Shown here: in pieces, positions 26,885-35,793 of the stretch
How positions within the stretch are numbered: the stretch's first letter is position 1
Layout: each line of letters begins with the position of its first letter
Assembly (NCBI RefSeq): GCF_947496775.1
Contig: NZ_CANMDU010000008.1
Span: 124,001 to 188,000, forward strand
Length of the DNA: 64,000 nucleotides
Direction of reading: 5' to 3'
Origin: an uncultured Maribacter sp.
Lineage (GTDB): Bacteria > Bacteroidota > Bacteroidia > Flavobacteriales > Flavobacteriaceae
Program-made: the position numbers and the translations under genes
Notes under the pieces: model-generated
Databases searched by the model: none
Told to the model about the DNA's origin: nothing
The model's input: the letters and a program-made list of their open reading frames with translations, nothing else

Positions 26885-27109
26885 ATGAAATTACGTTTAA
26901 ACCCGTTGGTATCTGATATTATTATTAGTGCCTACATTCTTATATCGTTATATTTTCGTTTTAAATTTGAAAACGAAACGCCAATTAGTCCTATGAACTC
27001 TATAGTTATAGGGATATGTTTTGTAACCATACTATGGGTTCTCATTAAACTTAAAGTGTTAAACCCCAACTGGTTTGGTCTATTTAATTCAAAAAAGACC
27101 AAGTCATGA
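26885..27109 (+). CDS. Small two-helix membrane protein
   Basis: A 74-residue protein with two hydrophobic segments (about 9-25 and 37-58 from this ATG) and a basic C-terminus. A GTG two codons upstream is an alternative start. Its stop overlaps the ATG of the acyl-CoA synthetase by 4 bases (ATGA), so they are translationally coupled. I do not recognise a family. It may be a membrane anchor or regulator for the kinase-synthetase operon. Confidence 0.65.
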   Translation: MKLRLNPLVSDIIISAYILISLYFRFKFENETPISPMNSIVIGICFVTILWVLIKLKVLNPNWFGLFNSKKTKS

Positions 27110-28998
27110 ATTATAGCGAATTCCACAATAAAAGCATTAGTAATCCGTCTGAATTCTGGAAAGAACAATCTCAAAATTTAGACTGGCAAACTAAACCAAA
27201 AACCATTCTTTCAAAGGATAAAGAAGGCTATACACAATGGTTTACAGACGGTAAACTTAACCTTAGTTATTTATGTATTGACAAACACATAAATGATGGT
27301 TTTGGAGAACAAAATGCCATTATATATGACTCCCCTGTAACTAACACAAAAGAGCATATTACTTATAACAAATTACATACAGAAGTTTCCAAATTAGCAG
27401 GAGGTTTACAAGCTTTAGGACTAAAAAAAGGCGACACTATTATAATTTATATGCCAATGATTCCACAAGCTATTTATGCAATGCTTGCTTGTGTTAGGAT
27501 TGGCGTTATACATTCTGTTGTCTTTGGTGGTTTTGCTCCGCATGAGTTAGCAATACGTATTGATGATTGTAAACCAAAAGCCATAATTACCGCTTCTAGC
27601 GGTATAGAAGTTACTAGGATTATACCATACAAACCATTTGTAGATACTGCAATAACGCAATCTAAATACAAGCCAGAACATGTAATTGTATTTGACAGAA
27701 ATTTAAATGCAGAAATCCCTCACATGCCCTATGACATAGATTATGAAGCATTAATAAACAAATCTACTTCTGCAGAAGCTATACCTCTAGAATCTACACA
27801 CCCCTCATACATTTTATATACTTCTGGAACTACTGGAACCCCAAAAGGGATTATTAGAGACACTGGCGGATATGCAACTGCTTTAAAATTTTCTATGCAA
27901 TATGTTTATGGTGTTGACCAAGGTGATGTTTATTGGGCTGCAAGTGATGTTGGCTGGGTTGTAGGACATAGCTATATTGTTTATGCTCCTTTGTTACACA
28001 GAAACACTACTATTCTATTTGAAGGAAAACCAATAAAAACACCAGATGCATCAACTTTTTGGCGCGTTATAAGTGAACACCAAGTAAAGGTTATGTTTAC
28101 AGCACCAACAGCAATTAGGGCTATAAAAAAAGAAGACCCAGAAGGCCTTCTAATAAAAAAATACGACTTAAGTTGTTTAAAATATCAATTTTTGGCTGGT
28201 GAACGTTGTGATGTAGCAACTTTAGAATGGATAGAAAAACACTTGCAAATTCCCGTTATAGATCATTGGTGGCAAACAGAATCTGGCTGGCCTATGTTAG
28301 CGAATATGGTTGGAGTTGAATTACAAAAAGTAAAACCAGGATCAGCCTCTTTACCTGTTTGTGGTTATGATATTCAAATTTTAAATGCAGATGGCAATAA
28401 AGTTAAAGCTAACGAAGAAGGCTTTGTAACGGTAAAATTACCTTTACCTCCTGGAACATTAACTAACCTTTGGGGTAACCCACAAAGATTTAAATCTGGG
28501 TATTTAGAACGTTTTCCAGGATATTATTTTTCAGGTGATGGAGGCTATAAAGATGAAGATGGTTATGTGTTTATTACAGGCAGAGTCGATGATATCATTA
28601 ATGTTGCAGGCCATAGACTTTCTACAGCAGAAATGGAAGAGATTGTTGCCTCGCATTCCTCTGTTGCAGAATGTGCTGTTTTTGGAATTCATTGTGAATT
28701 AAAAGGACAAAAACCTTTAGGACTAATAGTATTAAAATCTGGAGAAACTTTAAATGAGAATCAGATACAAACAGAAATCATTAAAGAAGTTCGTCAAGAG
28801 ATAGGCCCTGTTGCTTCTTTTAAAGATGTATTTGTTGTAAAAAGATTACCCAAAACACGATCCGGAAAAATATTACGAAAATTACTCCGTAACATAGCAG
28901 ATACAAAAGATTACAAAATACCATCTACCATAGATGACATCTTAATAATTGATGAAATTAAAGCAGTTTATAATAAAAATAAAATAGCACCAAGCTAA
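27106..28998 (+). CDS. prpE: Acyl-CoA synthetase, propionate-CoA ligase (PrpE/ACSS3) type
   Basis: A 630-residue adenylate-forming enzyme. It has the P-loop TSGTTGTPKG (from residue 239), WAASDVGWVVGHSYIVYAPLL, FTAPTAIRAIKKEDP, HWWQTESGWP, the hinge GRVDDIINVAGHRLS and catalytic Lys in TRSGKILR. The DPxG and GERCD stretches group it with propionyl-CoA synthetases rather than Acs. The reaction is short acid + ATP + CoA to acyl-CoA + AMP + PPi. It is coupled to the small membrane gene upstream and followed by acs, in the operon led by the CrbS-like sensor. Exact chain length preference is inferred. Confidence 0.85.
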   Translation: MNYSEFHNKSISNPSEFWKEQSQNLDWQTKPKTILSKDKEGYTQWFTDGKLNLSYLCIDKHINDGFGEQNAIIYDSPVTNTKEHITYNKLHTEVSKLAGGLQALGLKKGDTIIIYMPMIPQAIYAMLACVRIGVIHSVVFGGFAPHELAIRIDDCKPKAIITASSGIEVTRIIPYKPFVDTAITQSKYKPEHVIVFDRNLNAEIPHMPYDIDYEALINKSTSAEAIPLESTHPSYILYTSGTTGTPKGIIRDTGGYATALKFSMQYVYGVDQGDVYWAASDVGWVVGHSYIVYAPLLHRNTTILFEGKPIKTPDASTFWRVISEHQVKVMFTAPTAIRAIKKEDPEGLLIKKYDLSCLKYQFLAGERCDVATLEWIEKHLQIPVIDHWWQTESGWPMLANMVGVELQKVKPGSASLPVCGYDIQILNADGNKVKANEEGFVTVKLPLPPGTLTNLWGNPQRFKSGYLERFPGYYFSGDGGYKDEDGYVFITGRVDDIINVAGHRLSTAEMEEIVASHSSVAECAVFGIHCELKGQKPLGLIVLKSGETLNENQIQTEIIKEVRQEIGPVASFKDVFVVKRLPKTRSGKILRKLLRNIADTKDYKIPSTIDDILIIDEIKAVYNKNKIAPS

Positions 28999-29056
28999 CA
29001 ACTAACTCAACACCTAAATATTAAACTTAAATACAATACAACATAAAAATAATAGC

Positions 29057-30964
29057 ATGAGTAATTATCATATAAAACATTTAGAAGAATACTATCAAGT
29101 CTACAGAAAATCTGTTCGAAATCCAGAAGCTTTTTGGGAAGAAATTGCAGAAGAGCATTTTGTTTGGAGAAAAAAGTGGGACAGGGTTTTAGACTGGGAT
29201 TTTACCAAACCTGAAGTAAAATGGTTTGAAGGCGCACAACTAAATATCACGGAAAACTGTATTGATAGGCATTTAACTACTCGTGGAAATAAAACAGCTA
29301 TTCTATTTGAACCTAATAATCCTAAAGAAGAAGCATTACATATAACTTACTCTCAGTTACATGAACGCGTTTCTAAAATGGCAAATGTTCTAAAAGAAAA
29401 AGGCGTAAAAAAAGGAGATAGAGTATGCATATACCTACCCATGATTCCTGAATTGGCAGTTTCTGTTTTAGCATGCGCAAGAATAGGTGCTATACATTCT
29501 GTTGTTTTTGCAGGATTTTCGTCTAATGCTTTATCCACTAGAATTAACGATTCTGATTGCAAACTAGTCATTACTTCTGATGGTTCCTATAGAGGCTCTA
29601 AAACTATAGACCTAAAAGGCATTGTAGATAAAGGACTTGAAGACTGCCCCGGAGTAAAAAATGTTTTAGTTGTAAAACGTATTAATTCTGAGATAGATAT
29701 GATTGAAGAAAGAGACGAATGGTTACAACCTCTATTAGATGATGCTTATGGCGATTGCGTACCAGAAATAATGAATGCAGAAGACCCTTTATTTATACTG
29801 TATACATCTGGATCCACCGGAAAGCCAAAAGGCATGGTACATTCTACTGCCGGTTATATGGTATATACCGCTTATACTTTTAAAAATATTTTTCAATATA
29901 AAGAAGAAGATATTTATTGGTGTACAGCAGATATTGGGTGGATTACTGGTCACTCCTATATTGTCTATGGACCATTAGCTAATGGTGCTACTACAGTAAT
30001 GTTTGAAGGCGTTCCATCTTTCCCTGATTATGGAAGGTTTTGGGAAGTGGTAGAAAAACACAAAATAAATCAGTTTTATACTGCTCCAACTGCAATTAGA
30101 GCTCTTGCTAAAGAAAATTTAGAATATGTAGAGAAGTACGATTTAAGCTCTCTAAAAGTATTAGGCTCTGTTGGTGAACCTATTAACGAAGAAGCATGGC
30201 ATTGGTACAATAATAATGTTGGAAAAAAACACAGTCCCATAGTAGATACTTGGTGGCAAACAGAGACAGGTGGAATAATGATTTCCCCTATTCCCTATGT
30301 AACACCTACCACCCCAACCTTTGCCACACTACCTTTTATTGGTATTCAACCAGCATTAATGGATGAAAACGGTGATGAAATTAAAGGAAATCAAGTAGAT
30401 GGAAGATTATGTATTAAATTCCCTTGGCCATCTATAGCCAGAACTATTTGGGGTAACCATGAACGATATAGAGACACTTATTTCTCTGCATACGAGAACA
30501 AATATTTTACAGGAGATGGCGCTCATAGAGATGCCGTAGGGTACTACAGAATAACTGGTAGAGTAGATGATGTTATTATCGTTTCTGGACATAACCTTGG
30601 AACCGCTCCAATAGAGGATTCCATTAACGAGCACCCAGCTATAGCAGAATCTGCTATTGTAGGATTCCCGCATGATGTAAAAGGCAATGCTTTATACGGC
30701 TATGTTATTCTTAAAGAAACAGGAGAAGGAAGAGACAGAGAAAATTTAAAACGAGAAATAAACCTTCAAATAACAGAACATATCGGACCTATTGCAAAAC
30801 TAGATAAGATTCAATTTGTAACTGGATTACCCAAGACTAGAAGCGGAAAAATTATGCGTAGAATACTACGCAAAATTGCACACAAAGACACTTCAAACCT
30901 TGGAGACACAAGTACCTTATTAAACCCAGAAGTGGTTCAAGAAATTATGGATAACGCTTTATAA
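29057..30964 (+). CDS. acs: Acetate-CoA ligase
   Basis: A 635-residue Acs. Motifs are TSGSTGKPKG (residues 250-259), WCTADIGWITGHSYIVYGPL, FYTAPTAIRAL, DTWWQTETGG with the Trp that limits the acyl pocket to acetate, the hinge GRVDDVIIVSGHNLGT, and LPKTRSGKIMRR with the catalytic, acetylatable Lys. It activates acetate to acetyl-CoA in the cytoplasm. Length matches E. coli Acs (652) closely. It sits 58 bases after the prpE-like gene and ends at a bidirectional terminator, closing the acetate region. Confidence 0.96.
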   Translation: MSNYHIKHLEEYYQVYRKSVRNPEAFWEEIAEEHFVWRKKWDRVLDWDFTKPEVKWFEGAQLNITENCIDRHLTTRGNKTAILFEPNNPKEEALHITYSQLHERVSKMANVLKEKGVKKGDRVCIYLPMIPELAVSVLACARIGAIHSVVFAGFSSNALSTRINDSDCKLVITSDGSYRGSKTIDLKGIVDKGLEDCPGVKNVLVVKRINSEIDMIEERDEWLQPLLDDAYGDCVPEIMNAEDPLFILYTSGSTGKPKGMVHSTAGYMVYTAYTFKNIFQYKEEDIYWCTADIGWITGHSYIVYGPLANGATTVMFEGVPSFPDYGRFWEVVEKHKINQFYTAPTAIRALAKENLEYVEKYDLSSLKVLGSVGEPINEEAWHWYNNNVGKKHSPIVDTWWQTETGGIMISPIPYVTPTTPTFATLPFIGIQPALMDENGDEIKGNQVDGRLCIKFPWPSIARTIWGNHERYRDTYFSAYENKYFTGDGAHRDAVGYYRITGRVDDVIIVSGHNLGTAPIEDSINEHPAIAESAIVGFPHDVKGNALYGYVILKETGEGRDRENLKREINLQITEHIGPIAKLDKIQFVTGLPKTRSGKIMRRILRKIAHKDTSNLGDTSTLLNPEVVQEIMDNAL

Positions 30965-30990
30965 ACTTATCCTCAACATATTCAAATTTT

Positions 30991-31021
30991 AGCCGGACTT
31001 GTTTATAGTTCGGCTTTTTTT
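30991..31021. terminator. Bidirectional terminator between acs and the MFS gene
   Basis: The stem AGCCGGACT / AGTTCGGCT (30991-30999 with 31007-31015, one G-T pair) is followed on the plus strand by seven T. The convergent MFS gene ends at 31020 inside the T run. Confidence 0.8.
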
Positions 31022-32228
31022 AAGCAATAGCGATTCTTTGTTTTCTTTTTATTAGAATAAATATCAAAAGGGAAACAAAGCCACATACTGCCAAACCAGC
31101 AAAAAGAGGCAATACCGTATATTCTACAAAACTACCTACAAAAGTTGCAATTGGAATAGAAATAATGGTAGATATAAATCCAGTTATAGCAGCACCAATA
31201 CCCGCTATATGACCTATAGGTTCCATTGCAATAGAGCGCAAATTTCCGAACAAAAAACCCAAACTAAAGAACTGAGCTGAGAGAAAACCTAACAAAACAA
31301 TAACATTTGGATTACTACTATTCCAAAACAAAATAACATACAATAAAGAGACACCAAAAAACAGAATAAGAGCTATAAAAGCCAATTTGCGCATACCCAA
31401 TTTTAAAACTAAAGTGCCATTTAAAAAAGTGGCAATTCCAATAGAAATTGCTAAACCCGCAAAAATGTATGGAAATTCATCCGCCAAATTATATTGCTCT
31501 TCAAAAACCTGTTGCGCTGCACTTAAATACACTAAAAAAGACCCTGTTATTAATCCTGAGATTATGGTGAAAGCTAAGGTTGCTCTATAGCGAATTAACT
31601 CCAAAAAGCCATCTAAAAAAACATGTTTAGAAAAAGGAATTTTGTACTCTTGCTTTAATGTTTCTGGCTGTCTTTTCCAAAACCAAATTACCACAATAAA
31701 AGCACAAAATAACTGTACATAAAAAATAGCTTGCCAACCCCAGTAATCTAAAACTGTTTTACCCAATGCCGGTGCTACTACAGGAACTAAAATAAAAAAT
31801 GCTGTTACAAAAGACATCACTTTAGCCATGTAATCCCCTTTATATGTATCTCTTATTATAGAAATACTTATAGACCGTGCAACAGACAATCCTATCCCCT
31901 GTAATATTCTACCAAAAATCATCCATCCCATTGTTGGAGCAAAAACACAAACAAGACTTGCAATAAAAAACACTATAAAGCCAATATAAATCATTGGTTT
32001 CCTACCGTAACTATCCGATAAAGGGCCAAAAAACAATTGTCCAACTCCAAGCCCTAAAAATATCATTGTAATAAGCATTTGGTTATCCGTAGCACCGATA
32101 CTATTAAGAGCCATTCCAATACTAGACAAGCCCGGTAAAATAGCATCTATTGCCAATGCAGTTATAGACATTAAAGATGCCATTAAAGCAACAAATTCAA
32201 AATTTGGTTTTACGTTCTCCTTTTGCAT
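31020..32228 (-). CDS. Bcr/CflA-type MFS drug efflux transporter
   Basis: A 402-residue, 12-segment MFS protein. Residues 10-60 (ALAIDAILPGLSSIGMAL, GLGVGQLFFGPLSDSYGRKP) hold the MFS motif A DSYGRKP, and RILQGIGLSVARSISISIIRD matches the Bcr/CflA drug/H+ antiporter group. The substrate cannot be told from sequence. A TACCTTTG box ends 4 bases before the ATG, so the mRNA may be leaderless. The gene is divergent from udk. Confidence 0.88.
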   Translation of the reverse strand: MQKENVKPNFEFVALMASLMSITALAIDAILPGLSSIGMALNSIGATDNQMLITMIFLGLGVGQLFFGPLSDSYGRKPMIYIGFIVFFIASLVCVFAPTMGWMIFGRILQGIGLSVARSISISIIRDTYKGDYMAKVMSFVTAFFILVPVVAPALGKTVLDYWGWQAIFYVQLFCAFIVVIWFWKRQPETLKQEYKIPFSKHVFLDGFLELIRYRATLAFTIISGLITGSFLVYLSAAQQVFEEQYNLADEFPYIFAGLAISIGIATFLNGTLVLKLGMRKLAFIALILFFGVSLLYVILFWNSSNPNVIVLLGFLSAQFFSLGFLFGNLRSIAMEPIGHIAGIGAAITGFISTIISIPIATFVGSFVEYTVLPLFAGLAVCGFVSLLIFILIKRKQRIAIA

Positions 32229-32232
32229 TTAG

Positions 32233-32240
32233 CAAAGGTA
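32233..32240 (-). promoter_or_regulatory. -7 box directly before the MFS start codon
   Basis: The minus strand reads TACCTTTG, a perfect TAnnTTTG, followed by CTAA and the ATG. With transcription starting a few bases after the box, almost no leader would remain. No -33 TTG is seen. Confidence 0.4.
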
Positions 32241-32330
32241 TACATAACATACAGAGCATCATATGTATTTACCATAATTAATACCTATAAAACCATAAAG
32301 GATTATTACCACCATTAAATTGCAAATACC

Positions 32331-32338
32331 TATTTTTG
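32331..32338 (+). promoter_or_regulatory. -7 box for udk
   Basis: TATTTTTG, a perfect TAnnTTTG, lies 17 bases before the ATG at 32356 and downstream of an alternative TTG start at 32320. This decides for 32356. Confidence 0.45.
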
Positions 32339-32355
32339 TTAAAAAATTAAACAGC

Positions 32356-32964
32356 ATGCTAATTATAGGAATTGCGGGAGGCACTGGTTGTGGAAAAACA
32401 ACTGTTGTAAACCAAATTATAAATGAATTGCCAAAAAACGAAGTTGGTTTAATTTCTCAAGATTCTTATTATAATGACCTATCAGAACTTAGTTTAGAAG
32501 ATCGAAAAAACACAAATTTCGACCATCCTTCGGCAATAGATTTTGATCTTTTAGGAAAACATTTAGAGCTCTTAAAAAAAGGAAAATCTATTGAACAACC
32601 TGTCTATTCTTTTTTAGAATGCAATAGAACAAAAGAAACTGTTTTAACCCGTCCGAGAAAAGTAATGATTGTAGAAGGTATTCTAATTTTAACCAATCCG
32701 AAAATTAGAGAAATGTTCGATATTAAAATCTATGTTCATGCGGATTCAGACGAGCGTTTAATTCGTAGATTAAAAAGAGATATATTAGAGAGAGGGTGGA
32801 GCTTAGAGGATACCTTAAACCGATACCAAAACACTCTTAAACCTATGCACAATCAATTTATTGAACCAACAAAAGAGTATGCTGATATTATTATACCAAA
32901 TAACAAATATAATACGGTTGCCATTGATATTGTCAGAACAATTATAAATGAAAAACTATCTTAA
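32356..32964 (+). CDS. udk: Uridine kinase
   Basis: A 202-residue P-loop kinase. Walker A is GGTGCGKTT (residues 7-15), followed by SQDSYYNDL, NFDHPSAIDFDLL, PVYSF and the lid ERLIRRLKRDILERG. It phosphorylates uridine and cytidine with GTP or ATP for pyrimidine salvage. It lies 3 bases before the DivIC-like gene, so the two are one operon, a pairing I have seen often in this family of bacteria. Confidence 0.95.
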   Translation: MLIIGIAGGTGCGKTTVVNQIINELPKNEVGLISQDSYYNDLSELSLEDRKNTNFDHPSAIDFDLLGKHLELLKKGKSIEQPVYSFLECNRTKETVLTRPRKVMIVEGILILTNPKIREMFDIKIYVHADSDERLIRRLKRDILERGWSLEDTLNRYQNTLKPMHNQFIEPTKEYADIIIPNNKYNTVAIDIVRTIINEKLS

Positions 32965-32967
32965 TAA

Positions 32968-33294
32968 ATGGGCCTAAACAACCTTATTAATAAGCCGTGG
33001 TTTAAACTTATTACCAATACCTATGTATTAGTTTTAACAGCTTTTGTCATTTGGATGCTCTTTTTCGACACCAACTCTTTGTTAATACATTTAGAATTAA
33101 AAAAAGAAATTAAAAAATTAGAAAAACAGCAAGAGTTTTTAAAAGAAGAAATAGCCAAGGACAAAATAATTATTAAAAAATTATCCGATAAAGGCGAATT
33201 AGAAAAATTTGCTAGAGAAGAATATTATTTAAAAAAGAAAAACGAAGAAATTTATCTAATTGAGTACGCTGATAGTCTTAAAAAAGCTAATTAA
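32968..33294 (+). CDS. FtsB/DivIC-like septum formation initiator
   Basis: A 108-residue bitopic membrane protein. It has a short cytoplasmic start, one membrane segment (about 16-33), a Lys/Glu-rich coiled coil (~42-75), and the conserved end EKFAREEYYLKKKNEEIYLIEY of the FtsB/DivIC family. The family joins FtsL and FtsQ/DivIB at the division septum and activates septal peptidoglycan synthesis. The length is typical. A weak 7-bp hairpin (33297-33317, CTTGTTA/TAACAAG) follows the stop without a T run. Confidence 0.88.
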   Translation: MGLNNLINKPWFKLITNTYVLVLTAFVIWMLFFDTNSLLIHLELKKEIKKLEKQQEFLKEEIAKDKIIIKKLSDKGELEKFAREEYYLKKKNEEIYLIEYADSLKKAN

Positions 33295-33495
33295 GCCTTG
33301 TTATAACTTTTAACAAGTCTAACAATACTAAAATCTCCTAAAAATTCCTGTCGACTGTTTCTTCTTATAAAATATTCGTTATTAAAACTTTAACTCTATT
33401 TAACGCAAGCTTATGCACTAATTCACTTTGTGTTAACAAAAACGTTTCAAGAACGTCGTAAATAATTGTATTTTTACAATCTAACTTACTTTATA

Positions 33496-34269
33496 ATGGG
33501 CAAGATAATTGCTATAGCAAATCAGAAAGGTGGCGTAGGTAAAACCACAACTACAGTAAACTTGGCTGCCTCGCTAGGTGTACTGGAGAAAAAAGTTCTG
33601 TTAATTGATGCAGACCCCCAAGCGAATGCAACTTCTGGATTAGGAATTGATGTAGAAAGTGTTGAACTAGGAACGTATCAGTTATTAGAGCATACAAAAA
33701 ATGCCAAAGAAACTATTTTAGAAACAACCTCTCCGAATGTAGATTTAATTCCGTCTCATATAGACCTAGTGGCTATTGAAATAGAATTAGTAGACAAAGA
33801 AGAGCGAGAGTATATGATGAAAAAAGCGATAGAAAAGCTTAAAGATTCTTACGATTACATTTTAATTGATTGTGCCCCTTCCTTAGGCTTATTAACCTTA
33901 AATGCATTAACCGCTGCAGATTCTGTTATTATTCCTATTCAATGCGAATATTTTGCATTAGAAGGGCTAGGCAAATTATTAAACACTATAAAGAGTGTTC
34001 AAAAAATACACAATACAAATTTAGATATAGAAGGCATGTTATTAACCATGTACGATTCTAGATTACGACTTTCTAATCAAGTTGTTGAAGAGGTGCGAAA
34101 GCATTTTGGAGACATGGTTTTTGAAACTATAATTCAAAGAAATGTACGCCTTAGTGAGGCCCCAAGTTATGGCGAAAGTATTATTAAATATGACGCTAGT
34201 AGCAAGGGAGCGGAAAATTATTTAAATATGGCGAATGAAGTTGTGAATAAAAACAAGGAAATTGTATAA
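33496..34269 (+). CDS. parA: Chromosome-partitioning ATPase ParA
   Basis: A 257-residue ParA/Soj ATPase. The deviant Walker A KGGVGKTTT starts at residue 11, DADPQANATSGLG is switch I, and LIDCAPSLGLLTLNAL is Walker B. An in-frame extension of 10 codons (from 33466) precedes the ATG, but family members start at MGKIIAIANQKGG. The gene overlaps parB by one base (TAATG). The 201-base gap upstream holds no gene; it has an ACGTT-TCAAG-AACGT inverted repeat at 33442-33456 that might be an autoregulatory site. Confidence 0.96.
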   Translation: MGKIIAIANQKGGVGKTTTTVNLAASLGVLEKKVLLIDADPQANATSGLGIDVESVELGTYQLLEHTKNAKETILETTSPNVDLIPSHIDLVAIEIELVDKEEREYMMKKAIEKLKDSYDYILIDCAPSLGLLTLNALTAADSVIIPIQCEYFALEGLGKLLNTIKSVQKIHNTNLDIEGMLLTMYDSRLRLSNQVVEEVRKHFGDMVFETIIQRNVRLSEAPSYGESIIKYDASSKGAENYLNMANEVVNKNKEIV

Positions 34270-35168
34270 TGGCCAAAGCAACAAAAAAACAAGCTTTAGG
34301 CAGAGGGTTATCTGCCTTATTAAAAGATCCTGAAAACGATATACAATCTGCATCTGATAAAAATGCAGATAAAGTAGTTGGCAATATTGTAGAATTAGAT
34401 ATTACTACGATAGAGGTTAATCCGTTTCAGCCAAGATCTTATTTTAATGATGAAGCCCTAAGCGAATTAGCAACTTCTATTAAAGAATTAGGTGTTATAC
34501 AACCAATTACGGTTCGGAAATTAGACTTCAACAAATATCAATTAGTATCAGGGGAAAGAAGGTTTAGAGCATCGAAACTTATAAATCTTCAAACCATACC
34601 AGCATATATTCGTATTGCCAACGATCAAGAGTCTTTAGAAATGGCTTTGGTTGAAAATATCCAAAGACAAGATTTGGATCCTATTGAAATTGCTCTTTCT
34701 TATCAAAGGTTAATTGACGAAATTGAACTTACGCAAGAGAAACTTAGTGATCGTGTTGGTAAAAAAAGATCTACAATCGCAAATTATTTAAGATTATTAA
34801 AACTAGATCCAATCATACAAACAGGTATTAGAGATGGTTTTTTAAGTATGGGTCACGGTAGAACCTTAGTTAACATCGAAAAAAAAGAAGATCAAATTGC
34901 TCTTTACGAGAAAATTGTTGGACAGAGCCTATCTGTTAGAGAAACAGAAAAAGCAGTAAAAGCTTATCAAAATGGTAGTAGTACAACAGCGAAAAAGCCA
35001 AAAAGTAATGCTCCTGCATTTATCACTAAAGAAATAAGTAATTTTTCGGAACACCTATCTGTAAAAGTAGATATAAAGCACACCACAGGTAACAAAGGAA
35101 AAATTACAATTCCTTTTACTTCTAAAGAAGAATTTGAACGAATTAAAAAAATAATAACAGGTGAATAA
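34269..35168 (+). CDS. parB: Chromosome-partitioning protein ParB
   Basis: A 299-residue CTP-dependent clamp and parS-binding protein. The N-terminal ParB/Srx domain holds NPFQPR and GERRFRASK. The segment MALVENIQRQDLDPIEIALSY leads into the HTH (LTQEKLSDRVGKKRSTIANYLRLL) and MGHGRTLV. The C-terminal ~60 residues (SVKVDIKHTTGNKGKITIPF) form the dimer domain. It is coupled to parA at the start and overlaps the DUF5683 gene by 8 bases at the end. Confidence 0.96.
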   Translation: MAKATKKQALGRGLSALLKDPENDIQSASDKNADKVVGNIVELDITTIEVNPFQPRSYFNDEALSELATSIKELGVIQPITVRKLDFNKYQLVSGERRFRASKLINLQTIPAYIRIANDQESLEMALVENIQRQDLDPIEIALSYQRLIDEIELTQEKLSDRVGKKRSTIANYLRLLKLDPIIQTGIRDGFLSMGHGRTLVNIEKKEDQIALYEKIVGQSLSVRETEKAVKAYQNGSSTTAKKPKSNAPAFITKEISNFSEHLSVKVDIKHTTGNKGKITIPFTSKEEFERIKKIITGE

Positions 35169-35790
35169 ATACCTTGTTATATTCGGTTTTTTATGCATTT
35201 CCTCTTGGCACTCCTTTGCTCAAGAAGAGAATAAAGAAATTGACAGTTTACAAACTGACCTTAAAAAAGAAGGGATTGTAATAGACAAAAAGGCTTTAAA
35301 AAAGAAAAAAAACTTTAACCCTTTAGCTCCGAGCAAGGCTGCGTTCTATTCTGCCGTACTCCCTGGTTTAGGGCAAATCTATAATAAAAGATATTGGAAA
35401 GCACCAATTGTATGGATTGCTTTAGGCTCTGGTATTTATGGGTATACATTTTACAATGATCGTTATGACGGCCTTAGAACAGCTTTTAAAAGGCGACAAG
35501 CTGGTTTCACAGACGATTTATACTATAATCCTACAGGCGCTGGAAGCAATACGCATTTAGACATCAATGTTTTAGAAAGACAACAAGAAAGAACACAAGA
35601 ATCAAGAGATTTAGTATTAGTATATACTATTGCCGCATATATATTAAACATTGTAGATGCTAATGTAGATGCTCATTTACAACAATTTAATGTAGATGAT
35701 GACCTTAGTATAGATTTTAAACCTTTTTTTGATTTAGATCCCATAACCAGTAACCCTAATTATGGAATGGGACTTACTATTAATTTTTAA
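35161..35790 (+). CDS. DUF5683 membrane/exported protein
   Basis: A 209-residue protein with a GTG start, the only one that keeps the signal peptide (residues 1-20, ending SFAQ). After a Lys-rich stretch, PSKAAFYSAVLPGLGQIYNKRYWKAPIVW (residues 57-85) is the DUF5683 signature with membrane segments, and another hydrophobic stretch is at ~157-172. The family regularly follows parB in Bacteroidota and has no assigned function. It overlaps parB by 8 bases and lies 3 bases before dapB. Confidence 0.88.
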   Translation: MNKYLVIFGFLCISSWHSFAQEENKEIDSLQTDLKKEGIVIDKKALKKKKNFNPLAPSKAAFYSAVLPGLGQIYNKRYWKAPIVWIALGSGIYGYTFYNDRYDGLRTAFKRRQAGFTDDLYYNPTGAGSNTHLDINVLERQQERTQESRDLVLVYTIAAYILNIVDANVDAHLQQFNVDDDLSIDFKPFFDLDPITSNPNYGMGLTINF

Positions 35791-35793
35791 CTT

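Noticed and set aside
33442-33456. ACGTT-TCAAG-AACGT inverted repeat as a parS site before parA
   Set aside because: Only half of it resembles the known parS palindrome (GTTTCAC-GTGAAAC). One imperfect copy is not enough to call parS; it may still be an autoregulatory site.
33295-33495. A tRNA or riboswitch in the gap before parA, and in other gaps longer than 100 bases
   Set aside because: I found no cloverleaf with CCA-type end, no GTTCRA-like T-loop and no known riboswitch core in these AT-rich gaps.
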